From: Campylobacteraceae bacterium
GTDB taxonomy: Bacteria; Campylobacterota; Campylobacteria; Campylobacterales; Campylobacteraceae
Length of the DNA: 7,763 bases
Direction: 5' to 3'
Assembly: GCA_031256525.1 (NCBI GenBank)
Contig: JAIRQK010000129.1
Span: 1 to 7,763 of the forward strand
Positions 1 through 7,537 of the stretch are shown here, piece after piece (position 1 is the first letter of the stretch; the number at the start of each line of letters is the position of its first letter). The notes under the pieces are model-generated. The model searched no databases and had not been told where the DNA came from. It worked only from the letters and a program-made list of their open reading frames with translations. The position numbers and the translations under genes were made by a program.

Positions 1-374
1 ATTTTTTTGCTAATAAAGTTGTCAAGTTCATTTAAAACTTCAAAAAGTTTTGACTCTGTCTCTTGTGGATTTTGGTTTTTACCGCTCATAGTTTCCAAAA
101 ATACAAGCTGTCTAATCAAATCTGAAAGAAGTTCTAATGAAGATGTTAGTTCGTTTTCGTCATTAAGTATATACTTTGCGTTGAGAGAAGTTTTAAATGT
201 ATCGATATCAAGCCTAATCTCTCTTATTTTTGCCTGTATTATCGCTGAAAAATCAGCATACAGTTTTGGTTTGTCAATACTATCTATTTTGTTTGTTATT
301 TTATTAATTTGATTATACACAAGATAGGCAACTACACATAAAACTATTGCCGCTAAAAGTATTTGCTCAGACAT
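1..374 (-). CDS. Small membrane-anchored protein of unknown function (3' end outside window)
   Basis: An open frame on the minus strand starts at ATG 374-372 and runs off the left edge without a stop; 124 residues are visible. Residues about 4-20 (ILLAAIVLCVVAYLVYN) form one hydrophobic segment right at the N-terminus, followed by a charged, probably helical region with regular Leu/Ile spacing (about 22-124, ending near LDNFISKK). This suggests a single-pass inner-membrane anchor with a cytoplasmic coiled-coil-like tail. The start is well supported: AAAGGA lies 7 nt upstream (382-387), and the ATG sits inside the last codons of rarD, so the two genes overlap by 8 bp (AAAATGTCTGA) and are probably translationally coupled. 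I do not recognise the family. The overlap implies co-expression with the transporter but does not prove a shared function. Confidence 0.75.
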   Translation of the reverse strand, partial: MSEQILLAAIVLCVVAYLVYNQINKITNKIDSIDKPKLYADFSAIIQAKIREIRLDIDTFKTSLNAKYILNDENELTSSLELLSDLIRQLVFLETMSGKNQNPQETESKLFEVLNELDNFISKK

Positions 375-1260
375 TTTCTCTTCCTTTATTTATGAAAAAT
401 GAACTAAAAGTTACTATTATCAAAGATATCCAAATCAATATAAAAGTTATAGTTCTTTGGATTGTTAGCTCTTCATTATATACAAAAATAGCTAAAAGAA
501 ATGATATTGTTGGGCTTAAATATTGTATAAAACCAATCGTACTAAGTCTAAGTCTTGCAGCCGAAGCGGCAAAAAGTAAAAGTGGAATAACTGTTATCAG
601 ACCTGAAACCATAAGCAGTGTTGCATCTTGGATATTGTTAAAATATGCACTATAGCTAAAGCCGATAAAGAGAAAAATGTAAAAAATTGCGATGGGCATT
701 AACAAAGCGGTTTCTATAAAAAGTCCGACAAAAGCATTTATTGTGATTTTTTTCCTCAAAAGTCCATAAAAACCAAATGAAAATGCAAGACTAAGAGCAA
801 CATATGGAATTTTTCCAATGTATATAATCTCTTGAAGTATGGCTATTATGACTAAAAAAAATGCAATTTTTTGTGCGATATTTAGCTTCTCTTTTAAAAA
901 TATCATACCTAAAAAGATATTTATTAGAGGATTTATAAAATATCCTAAACTTGTCTCTGCGATATGGTCATTAGCAACGGCGATGATGTAAATAAGCCAA
1001 TTTGATGAGATTAAAATACTTGTTGCAAAAAGCAGTAAAACTTGCTTCTTATCTTTAATAACACCTTTTACCTGTTTTGTAAGATTGAGAAGAAAGATGA
1101 TAACCAACAATATAATAAATGACCAAATGATACGATGTGCCAATATCTCATAAGGTGAGATATGTTCTAAATTTTTAAAATAAATAGGAAAAATTCCCCA
1201 CATTATAAATGCAGCACAAGCACAAATGACACCAATTTTTGTTTGTGAGAAATTACCCAA
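367..1260 (-). CDS. rarD: RarD-type EamA/DMT family inner-membrane transporter
   Basis: A 297-residue polytopic membrane protein with about ten hydrophobic segments, the usual size and topology of RarD proteins in the drug/metabolite transporter superfamily. Family hallmarks are the opening GVICACAAFIMWGIFPIYFK (about 10-29), HRIIWS (42-47), ETSLGYFINPLINIFLGMIF (102-121) followed by LKEKL, FYGLLRKK (164-171) and the second-repeat segment from TVIPLLLFAASAARL to STIGFIQYLSPTISFLLAIF (about 223-259). Each EamA half contributes about five helices. The transported substrate is not established for the family; some members are annotated as chloramphenicol-sensitivity proteins. The only reasonable start is TTG at 1260: an in-frame TGA lies six codons upstream, no ATG occurs before residue 20, and a GGA (1269-1271) precedes it by 8 nt. 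The stop overlaps the start of the next gene. It is divergent from the DAHP synthase gene. Confidence 0.9.
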   Translation of the reverse strand: MGNFSQTKIGVICACAAFIMWGIFPIYFKNLEHISPYEILAHRIIWSFIILLVIIFLLNLTKQVKGVIKDKKQVLLLFATSILISSNWLIYIIAVANDHIAETSLGYFINPLINIFLGMIFLKEKLNIAQKIAFFLVIIAILQEIIYIGKIPYVALSLAFSFGFYGLLRKKITINAFVGLFIETALLMPIAIFYIFLFIGFSYSAYFNNIQDATLLMVSGLITVIPLLLFAASAARLRLSTIGFIQYLSPTISFLLAIFVYNEELTIQRTITFILIWISLIIVTFSSFFINKGRENV

Positions 1261-1291
1261 TGTTTCTATCCAGAGTCAAAATAAAAAGGTA

Positions 1292-1300
1292 ATCATAACA
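1292..1300 (-). promoter_or_regulatory. Candidate extended -10 promoter for rarD
   Basis: On the minus strand this reads TGTTATGAT, an extended -10 (TGn plus TATGAT, one mismatch to TATAAT). Transcription would begin near 1285, leaving a leader of about 25 nt before the TTG start. No convincing -35 is seen, which is usual for Campylobacterota vegetative promoters. The same 9-mer recurs upstream of mod. Confidence 0.45.
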
Positions 1301-1363
1301 AAATAATCTTAGTTTATTTTTTGAAAAAAAGATGAAATTAAGCAAAATTGATAAATCTTTTTA

Positions 1364-1369
1364 TATAAT
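1364..1369 (+). promoter_or_regulatory. Candidate -10 box for the DAHP synthase gene
   Basis: A perfect TATAAT, within TTTTTATATAATCACA, lies in the divergent intergenic region. It predicts a start site near 1376 and a leader of about 50 nt before the ATG at 1426. The region upstream is T/A-rich with no recognisable -35; TTGATA at 1348 is only 10 nt away, too close for a canonical pair. No riboswitch-like or leader-peptide/attenuator structure is evident between 1370 and 1425. Confidence 0.55.
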
Positions 1370-1413
1370 CACATTTTGGATAAAATAAAAATACCATTAA
1401 GTATATAAAAACT

Positions 1414-1422
1414 AAAGGAAAG
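1414..1422 (+). promoter_or_regulatory. Ribosome binding site deciding the ATG start of the DAHP synthase
   Basis: AAAGGAAAG, with GGA at 1417-1419, lies 6 nt before ATG 1426. A TTG immediately upstream (1423-1425) is also in frame, but it would be only 3 nt from the GGA, so the ATG is preferred. Confidence 0.7.
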
Positions 1423-1425
1423 TTG

Positions 1426-2778
1426 ATGAGTAGTTGGAGTAAAAATTCTTGGAGAGATAAGTCAATAAAACAAAGCCCGACATATCCGGATTTAGAGAAG
1501 TTAAAAGAGGTTGAGAATGAGTTGAAAAAGTATCCGCCATTGGTTTTTGCTGGTGAAGTTAGAACATTAAAAAAAGAACTTGCACAAGTTACAAATGGAA
1601 AGGCGTTTTTGCTTCAAGGTGGAGATTGTGCGGAGAGTTTTGATGATTTTGGTGCGGTAAATATTAGAGATATGTTTAAAGTGCTTTTGCAAATGGCGAT
1701 TATTATGACTTATGCTGGAAGTTTTCCTGTAGTTAAGATAGGAAGACTTGGAGGTCAGTTTGCAAAACCAAGGTCGAGCGATTTTGAAGAGATTGATGGT
1801 GTGAAGTTGCCGAGTTATAGGGGCGATATCATAAATGATATAGCATTTACACAAAAAGCAAGAACACCAGAACCAAAAAGAATGCTAAAAGCGTACAATC
1901 AGTCAGCTGCAACAATGAACCTATTGAGAGCTTTTGCAAGGGGAGGGTTGGCTGATTTGAGAGAGGTGCATAAATGGAATCTTGGATTTGTAAAAAATAG
2001 TGCACTTGGTGAGAGATATGAGAATTTAGCTGAGAGAATTACAGAAACATTGGCTTTTATGGAAGCGTGTGGCATAAACAGCAGCAATACACCTATGATA
2101 CACGAAACTGAGCTTTATACTTCGCATGAAGCATTACTTTTAAATTACGAAGAGGCACTCACAAGAGAGGATAGTTTAACTGGCGGTTGGTATGACTGTT
2201 CGGCACACTTTTTATGGATAGGTGATAGAACAAGAGGAGTTAATGATGCTCATGTTGAATTTTTAAGTGGTGTTGGTAATCCAGTAGGCATTAAGGCTGG
2301 ACCAAGTACAGATATAGATGAGCTTTTAAAAATTGTAGATAGATTAAATCCGCAAAATGAAGCAGGAAGACTAAATATAATAGTTAGAATGGGACATGAT
2401 AAAATTGAAAAATATTTCCCACAAATCTTAAGAGCGGTAAAAAAAGAGGGCAAGGAGATACTTTGGAGTATTGACCCTATGCACGGAAATACGATAAAAG
2501 CGTCAAACAACTTTAAAACAAGAGCATTTGATAGCATACTGTCTGAAGTAAACAGATTTTTCCAAATTCACGAAAGCGAAGGAACATACGCTGGTGGAGT
2601 TCATCTTGAGATGACAGGACAAAATGTAACTGAGTGCGTTGGTGGTGCTCAAGCAATAACTGAAGATGGACTATCTTATAGATATGAAACGAGGTGTGAC
2701 CCAAGACTAAATGCAGACCAAGCCTTAGAACTTGCATTTTTAATAGCCGACAATCTTAAAAAACGAAAAAACTTTTAG
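1426..2778 (+). CDS. aroF: 3-deoxy-D-arabino-heptulosonate 7-phosphate synthase, class II
   Basis: It catalyses the first step of the shikimate pathway, condensing phosphoenolpyruvate and erythrose 4-phosphate to DAHP in the cytoplasm. The 450-residue protein carries the class II signature throughout: [96 protein letters not shown] and [10 protein letters not shown]. From the ATG, the metal ligands expected from the Mycobacterium tuberculosis enzyme (Cys, His, Glu, Asp) fall at C68, H353, E395 and D425 with consistent spacing. Likely PEP-contacting R107, K290 and R321 are also present. The gene is full length and intact. Class II enzymes replace AroFGH in Campylobacterota; feedback specificity cannot be read from the sequence. 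It stands alone with its own promoter and terminator. The symbol follows common usage; some annotations use aroG or no symbol. Confidence 0.96.
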   Translation: MSSWSKNSWRDKSIKQSPTYPDLEKLKEVENELKKYPPLVFAGEVRTLKKELAQVTNGKAFLLQGGDCAESFDDFGAVNIRDMFKVLLQMAIIMTYAGSFPVVKIGRLGGQFAKPRSSDFEEIDGVKLPSYRGDIINDIAFTQKARTPEPKRMLKAYNQSAATMNLLRAFARGGLADLREVHKWNLGFVKNSALGERYENLAERITETLAFMEACGINSSNTPMIHETELYTSHEALLLNYEEALTREDSLTGGWYDCSAHFLWIGDRTRGVNDAHVEFLSGVGNPVGIKAGPSTDIDELLKIVDRLNPQNEAGRLNIIVRMGHDKIEKYFPQILRAVKKEGKEILWSIDPMHGNTIKASNNFKTRAFDSILSEVNRFFQIHESEGTYAGGVHLEMTGQNVTECVGGAQAITEDGLSYRYETRCDPRLNADQALELAFLIADNLKKRKNF

Positions 2779-2790
2779 TTATTGTAGAGT

Positions 2791-2831
2791 AGAGCAGATA
2801 AATCATTTATCTGCCTTTTAGCTCTTTTTTT
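2791..2831 (+). terminator. Intrinsic terminator of the DAHP synthase gene
   Basis: A 9-bp perfect stem GCAGATAAA/TTTATCTGC (2794-2802 with 2806-2814) encloses the 3-nt loop TCA. An outer AGAGC (2791-2795) could alternatively pair with GCTCT (2821-2825). A run of seven T follows (2825-2831). It starts 12 nt after the stop codon. On the opposite strand there is no U-run after the stem, so it is mainly a plus-strand terminator, although res converges on it and its stop codon (2830-2832) lies in the T-run. Confidence 0.85.
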
Positions 2832-5502
2832 AAGTGTTTAATCCAGTCTTTTTTTTGAATTCTGCTATAAATCTTTGTTTTGTTTTATCCTCATTATAAA
2901 ACGGCAGACCGATTAGCCGCCAATTTTTATTGTTGGTCATTTTGGCTTGTTGAGTCGATACTACATTTTCTATGTCTAATAAAAATTCTTCCTTCCAATA
3001 CTCTTTGCTACCCACAAAATCTTTTTCGCTTTCACCTAAAGACCAATTACCTTTAGGTTCAATATAAAATACATATTCAACTCCATCTTTTTGCATTAAT
3101 AATACAAAATCAGGCTCAAATCCATCGCCTTTATGCCATGAGTAAAGTTTTACTGCTTTTTCATTACGAATAAGATAAATATCTACCCAACCCTTCTCTT
3201 CTAATTTTGTTTTGCTAGATTGTTGAGGTGTCATCATATTGCTATTAAACCATTTTATAAAATTTTTCTCTTCGCTTGTAAGAATGCTTTTGTCGTACAC
3301 ATACCAATCATAATCATTAAATGTTTCCAACTCTTCGTTCTCATTTTCACTTTTATCTTTAGAGTATTTACGTATGATTGTCTGTTCAAATATTTTTGTG
3401 CTTTGAGGTTTAAAAAGTTTTGAAACAATTACTCTTTTTTGCTCTTTTTTTATTTTTGCTTCAAGGCTATTTAAAACCTCTTTACAAATAAACAACAAAT
3501 CATCAGGTGAAAAATATGCTATATCTTCATTTGTACCAATATTTACTACCTTTTCGCCAAGTTTTTCTATAAACTGTGACATACTTTCAAGTTTTGGATA
3601 GGCTTCTTTTAGTTTGTTAAATGTAAAATTTTTATTGCTATTTATAGCATAACGGATAATATTTGTTGGACAATTAGATATTTTGTATGAAAGAAATTTT
3701 TCTTCTCTCTTTGATTTGTTGCCTTCAAATATGGCTTGTGATTGTGAAGCTCCACTTAGTAGGCGAATATCAAAAATATCATCTTTTGAAAAATCAGGCA
3801 AAAACATAGTGTCTTGTTCTAGTGTTTCAATTATTGCAATATCAGTCCAATCTGTCCAGTCTGCTTTTTTAATTATTCTGTTTACATAAACATTTTTGTT
3901 TTGAAACTTTTTATATTTGCCATCTATAAAATCCTGTTTCATTTTTAGTGTTACCTCAAGCAGATTATCACCAGATATGATGCCACTCTCTATAAGCGTT
4001 TGGCGAATCTCAGAAATATAGCGAGAGATGTGTTTGCAATGATAGTGCATTTGCTCAATCACACGCAATGGTTGATTTTCATTATCATCAAACTTGCGTT
4101 TATATTTATCCGTACCTTCAAGTTTAAATGGAAAATATCTTGCACCTCGTCCTATAAGTTGTGCCTCTGATACTGTTGCTTTACCAGCCTTGTATTTTCC
4201 CGTTTTTTTATCATAGTCACCATCTCTATCTTCATAAAGTCGCACGATATCAAATAAATTCAACACATCCCAACCTTCCTGTAACATATTTACAGCAAAA
4301 ATTGCACGTACTGGATTGTCATCATTTTCAAGTGTTGCTAATAGTTTTGGTTGGTCGGCAATGCGACTATTTGTGCCATCATGCAACAATACTTTTTTTG
4401 TATCAACAGCAAAATCAAGCTTTAGCTCATCGCATAGATTGTTCTCTTTTCCTAAAAAATAATTGGCCGTTTTATTCCATATGTCATTTTCATTTGTAGT
4501 GTTGTTTAGTTCATTTTTTAGTATTTCAGCGTTTAATTTAGAGATAAATTGGTTAAATTTTTCAAAGTTTTCTTTGCTTTGTGCAACTTGTTTGCTTTTA
4601 AATAAAATTACAGGTTTAAGATAGATACTATTATCAGCAGCAATGTGTTTGCGGTACTGAGAGATTAAAATTGCTCTTAATATAACTTTTTCTATATCGC
4701 TGTCAGTTGAAAAGGTAAAAACATCTTTTGAAAACTTATCGTTGCGGAAATGTTTCAGGTCATAGTCATAGAGCAGTTTATCCTCATATTTTTTAGCAAT
4801 GTTTGCGTTGTTAAGATTTGCCGTTGCAGTAAATTCAAATAGACGATTTTTAGGATTTTTATTAAGCACGAGTTGTACCGATTTTTCCCAAGTGTTTTCT
4901 TCTTCCTGCTCTTTTTTGGTAGCAGCATTTAGGTGGTGTGCTTCGTCGCCTATCAACACAAGTGGTATCTCTACGAAATCCTCTAATGTTACAGAGTTTT
5001 CACTTATTAAGTCTGGTTGTGAAATTTGATGTAGTATATTTATCGTGGAAAATTTGATATTGATTGTTTCTTGGTTTACGCTTGCGAAGTTGTCCACTTG
5101 TCTAATCTCTATCTGTTTGCCATCAATCTCTATTTTTTGTGCAAATTGATATTTTTTTGCAGAAGAGTTTGTAAAATTATCTATTGTTTTTGTGATAATG
5201 TCATTAGAAGTTACGAAAAACCAAAAATTACGATAACCTTGCTTATACATTTCCAAAATTAAAGCCGCCATAATAAGTGTTTTCCCGCTTCCTGTTGCCA
5301 TTTGCCAAAGTAAATGTGGTGATTTTGAAATAATATTTCCATTTATGTTGTAAATATCGTTTTTGCCATAATATAACAATCTTGCCAATGCCTCTTTTTG
5401 ATATTCTCGTAATTCAAAAGCAAGATTGTCTGTAATATATTCTGGAATGTTGATTTCTGAAATGTATCTCTTATGTGTATTTAATAAAATATTCAGTGTC
5501 AT
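2830..5502 (-). CDS. res: Type III restriction enzyme Res subunit (SF2 helicase-nuclease)
   Basis: The motor and nuclease subunit of a Type III restriction enzyme; it works with Mod, hydrolyses ATP after site recognition and cuts unmodified DNA. The 890-residue protein begins with LREYQKEAL (31-39, Q-motif-like) and Walker A ATGSGKT (69-75). DEAH follows at 186-189, FTATA at 224-228 (motif III), NMLQEGWDVLNL at 405-416 and SEAQLIGRGAR at 445-455 (motif VI). The C-terminal PD-(D/E)xK nuclease is visible as EPDFVLL (796-802, with PD at 797-798) and YIEPKG (813-818, with E815 and K817). All key motifs are intact, and the length is slightly below that of EcoP15I-like Res. The ATG at 5502 is only 3 nt after the mod stop (TAA-AAT-ATG) with just a weak AAGAA purine patch upstream, so translation is probably coupled to mod. 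GC is visibly lower than in aroF, which suits an accessory gene. Confidence 0.95.
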   Translation of the reverse strand: MTLNILLNTHKRYISEINIPEYITDNLAFELREYQKEALARLLYYGKNDIYNINGNIISKSPHLLWQMATGSGKTLIMAALILEMYKQGYRNFWFFVTSNDIITKTIDNFTNSSAKKYQFAQKIEIDGKQIEIRQVDNFASVNQETINIKFSTINILHQISQPDLISENSVTLEDFVEIPLVLIGDEAHHLNAATKKEQEEENTWEKSVQLVLNKNPKNRLFEFTATANLNNANIAKKYEDKLLYDYDLKHFRNDKFSKDVFTFSTDSDIEKVILRAILISQYRKHIAADNSIYLKPVILFKSKQVAQSKENFEKFNQFISKLNAEILKNELNNTTNENDIWNKTANYFLGKENNLCDELKLDFAVDTKKVLLHDGTNSRIADQPKLLATLENDDNPVRAIFAVNMLQEGWDVLNLFDIVRLYEDRDGDYDKKTGKYKAGKATVSEAQLIGRGARYFPFKLEGTDKYKRKFDDNENQPLRVIEQMHYHCKHISRYISEIRQTLIESGIISGDNLLEVTLKMKQDFIDGKYKKFQNKNVYVNRIIKKADWTDWTDIAIIETLEQDTMFLPDFSKDDIFDIRLLSGASQSQAIFEGNKSKREEKFLSYKISNCPTNIIRYAINSNKNFTFNKLKEAYPKLESMSQFIEKLGEKVVNIGTNEDIAYFSPDDLLFICKEVLNSLEAKIKKEQKRVIVSKLFKPQSTKIFEQTIIRKYSKDKSENENEELETFNDYDWYVYDKSILTSEEKNFIKWFNSNMMTPQQSSKTKLEEKGWVDIYLIRNEKAVKLYSWHKGDGFEPDFVLLMQKDGVEYVFYIEPKGNWSLGESEKDFVGSKEYWKEEFLLDIENVVSTQQAKMTNNKNWRLIGLPFYNEDKTKQRFIAEFKKKTGLNT

Positions 5503-5505
5503 ATT

Positions 5506-7443
5506 TTATTCTTGCCCATAAAATTGTCTATTTAATTTTTTATCTTCTTCTGAAATATCATAGTCTTTATCTTCTAAATCAGAATAATTGACATAAAGCG
5601 TGTTTACATCTACAAGTTCGTAAAGTAGTTGGCGTTGTTCTTGCTTGGTAAGATTTTCAAAGCCGTTAAATTTCTCTCTATCTACTCTGTAGCTTAAAAA
5701 TGATGATTGTTTTGCTTTTTCAAGCAAGTTTGGTAGTTCTTCTATTTTTGCGTTTTCTACTTCGTTTCTAAAATCTTCTGTATCGTTTTTTAGTTCGCAA
5801 TAGACAAATTCACCCCCCCCCCCCCCATAATTTACTGATTTGGAAATTCCGCCCTGTTCACCGTTGATAACATTTTGCATACGAACAACACTGTCATTTT
5901 CGTCATAATTTAATTGCTCAATTCCAATATATTGACGATTCATTTTATGTGCAACCGCACAAGTTGTTCCACTGCCTAAATGATAATCAAGGACTATGTC
6001 GTTTTCTTGTGTAGTTAATGACAAAATTCTATGTAATAATTGTTCTGGTTTCTTCCCAGCTGGGAAACTTACACCACCTTGATTTTGTGTATTTTGGAAA
6101 TCAATATCATGCCAAAAATCACAAACCAAATTGGATATATCTTTTTCAATATTTTGACCTATAAAAACAGGTTGAAAACTTTTTGAAATTGGTTGCAACA
6201 TATCATTGCCATAATAAATGTTGTCATTTGCTTGATAAATTTTATTTTGCCATTCTGAAGAATTACATATAGTTTTAATTCCATGGTTGTCGTGTGTGCT
6301 TTTTCTAACTATATTCTCACCATTTTCAATATAAAAGTTTTTATGCGTAAACTTATTTATATTAAAATCTTTTAATGTTTCATTATCCATTAAAATTTTT
6401 CGTTCTATTAAAACATCTTTTAGTTTTCTTACTAAATTATTTTCAATATAAAACATATAATGTGTATCCCATTTTTCTTTGCGAATGTATTGTGGAAAAA
6501 AAGATGTTTCATTTCGTTTGTAAACCAATATAAAATCAGTTGATTTAAGAATTTTTTTGGTAGCATGACTAATTTTCACACCGCTTGGCGTTGAAGATTG
6601 AACAGATATAGTACTAACAAAACCATTAGTAAAAACCTCGTCCATTAACACTTTTAAATATGCTTGTTCGTTATCATCACATTGAACAAAAATTACACCA
6701 TCATCTCTCAATAATTCTTTCGCAACTGTTAAACGATTTTTCATAAAAGTGAGCCAAGTAGAATGATTAAAATTATCATTATATCTGAAACTATCATTTC
6801 CCGTATTATACGGCGGGTCGATGTAAATCAGCTTCACTTTTCCTGCAAAGCGTTTTTTCAAAGAGTGCAAAACTACAAGATTGTTGCCTTTAATTATCAA
6901 ATTATCATTCGTTTTCAATTCCGAAACTTCGTGTTCACCATCTTTATCGTATCGCTTGAAATTGGTAAAAACCTTATCATCAAGTAAACGATTTATTTGG
7001 TCAGGGGCGAGAATTTCATTAAAAAATATCTCTTTGCGTTTTTGGTCATCTTTTGTTTGTCCACCCTCAAGAACACAATCTTTATAAGCCCAATTTAGCA
7101 CCACTTTATCATCATTGTAAAGATAGTTATCTTTGTTAGTAGCTAAACCAATTCTATTTTTATATGCAGTAAAACTATCTGGTAAAAATTCACGATTGTT
7201 GATAAAAGTGAGAAAATTTTCTAACTTGAAAATAGTTGTTTCATTTATTTTCACGAAAAAATGACTTTTTATCTCTTCATCGCTTTGCAAAAGTGTTAGT
7301 AGCTCAGCGTTATATTCTCTTGCAAGTGTAGAAACAAGTGTCTTGTTTAGTACTTTTTGTTCATCTGTATTTTCTGCTTTATAGTTTTCGGTTGATAGAA
7401 GCAGTTTTGAAAGTTTTTCTGTAATGTTCATTTTTTGGCTCAT
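5506..7443 (-). CDS. mod: Type III DNA methyltransferase Mod subunit, candidate phase-variable
   Basis: The modification and sequence-recognition subunit of a Type III RM system, expected to make N6-methyladenine on one strand of an asymmetric site. Numbered from ATG 7443 (645 aa): catalytic motif IV DPPY at 209-212 within LIYIDPPYNTGN, and the following NRLTVAKELLRDDGVIFVQ segment; a variable target-recognition region at about 280-445; motif X-like KKPEQLL (464-470); and the AdoMet motif LDYHLGSGTT (485-494). The IV-before-I order is that of the beta class. Residues 540-544 are five glycines encoded by a G14 run, followed by EFVYCEL, a conserved motif of Type III Mod proteins. The frame is intact here. 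The start is uncertain: ATG 7443 and ATG 7431 are both possible, the latter with a weak TGAG upstream, and an in-frame TTG lies at 7449; none has a good ribosome site. The length matches EcoP15I/EcoP1I Mod. It heads the mod-res operon. Confidence 0.95.
   Translation of the reverse strand: MSQKMNITEKLSKLLLSTENYKAENTDEQKVLNKTLVSTLAREYNAELLTLLQSDEEIKSHFFVKINETTIFKLENFLTFINNREFLPDSFTAYKNRIGLATNKDNYLYNDDKVVLNWAYKDCVLEGGQTKDDQKRKEIFFNEILAPDQINRLLDDKVFTNFKRYDKDGEHEVSELKTNDNLIIKGNNLVVLHSLKKRFAGKVKLIYIDPPYNTGNDSFRYNDNFNHSTWLTFMKNRLTVAKELLRDDGVIFVQCDDNEQAYLKVLMDEVFTNGFVSTISVQSSTPSGVKISHATKKILKSTDFILVYKRNETSFFPQYIRKEKWDTHYMFYIENNLVRKLKDVLIERKILMDNETLKDFNINKFTHKNFYIENGENIVRKSTHDNHGIKTICNSSEWQNKIYQANDNIYYGNDMLQPISKSFQPVFIGQNIEKDISNLVCDFWHDIDFQNTQNQGGVSFPAGKKPEQLLHRILSLTTQENDIVLDYHLGSGTTCAVAHKMNRQYIGIEQLNYDENDSVVRMQNVINGEQGGISKSVNYGGGGGEFVYCELKNDTEDFRNEVENAKIEELPNLLEKAKQSSFLSYRVDREKFNGFENLTKQEQRQLLYELVDVNTLYVNYSDLEDKDYDISEEDKKLNRQFYGQE
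5813..5826 (-). repeat. G14 homopolymer run inside mod (phase-variation switch)
   Basis: Fourteen consecutive C on the plus strand are fourteen G in the mod coding strand, coding for residues 540-544 (GGG x4 then GGT). At 14 (also 11 or 17) units mod is in frame. At 15, a TGA follows the run directly (544 aa). At 13, the frame reads VNLSIAN and then TAA (550 aa). Such a run is exceptional in so AT-rich a sequence and is the typical substrate for slipped-strand mispairing in Campylobacterota. Confidence 0.93.
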
Positions 7444-7481
7444 TTGCAAATTTTACAACGCTTTTTTGTATATTTTTAATG

Positions 7482-7523
7482 TAGTTTATCATAACAAAAA
7501 ACCATTTTTGTTATGATAAACTA
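7482..7523. repeat. Perfect 19-bp inverted repeat with 4-nt loop between proA and mod
   Basis: The arms TAGTTTATCATAACAAAAA (7482-7500) and its exact reverse complement (7505-7523) flank ACCA. It starts 14 nt after the proA stop on the minus strand and ends about 40 nt before the mod start. It may act as the proA terminator hairpin, but no U-run follows the stem on the minus strand; on the plus strand only a short ATTTT follows. The arms are AT-rich, with three G/C pairs each. Other possibilities are an operator or a remnant of a mobile element. Confidence 0.9.
7488..7496 (-). promoter_or_regulatory. Candidate extended -10 promoter of the mod-res operon
   Basis: On the minus strand this reads TGTTATGAT, the same extended -10 9-mer as upstream of rarD. 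It predicts a start near 7481 and a leader of about 40 nt before ATG 7443. It lies within one arm of the inverted repeat, so the mod transcript itself would begin just past the hairpin. Because the repeat is palindromic, the same 9-mer also occurs on the plus strand at 7509-7517. No -35 is evident. Confidence 0.35.
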
Positions 7524-7537
7524 ATTTTGCTAATTTA

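Noticed and set aside
347..655. Plus-strand open frames over rarD, res and mod, and minus-strand frames over aroF
   Set aside because: They lie antisense to or out of frame with well-supported genes and have no family resemblance or ribosome sites that I could see; treated as shadows.
1423..1425. TTG as the start of the DAHP synthase
   Set aside because: The adjacent ATG has better spacing (6 nt) from AAGGAA; the TTG would have only 3 nt.
1261..1425. Riboswitch, attenuator or small RNA in the rarD-aroF intergenic region
   Set aside because: Only promoter-like elements and A/T-rich sequence are visible; there is no stable hairpin with a T-run and no Trp/Phe/Tyr-rich leader peptide.
5812..5828. 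ATG abutting the G run (5828-5826) as an internal start for a separate C-terminal Mod fragment
   Set aside because: It would be in frame with the C-terminus only at 15 G, but no ribosome site precedes it and initiation into a G run is unlikely.
2830..7449. A novel defence system beyond Type III restriction (for example BREX, DISARM or a Type ISP enzyme)
   Set aside because: Two separate subunits with EcoP15I-like order, sizes and motifs explain both genes, and no further defence genes lie next to them in the window.
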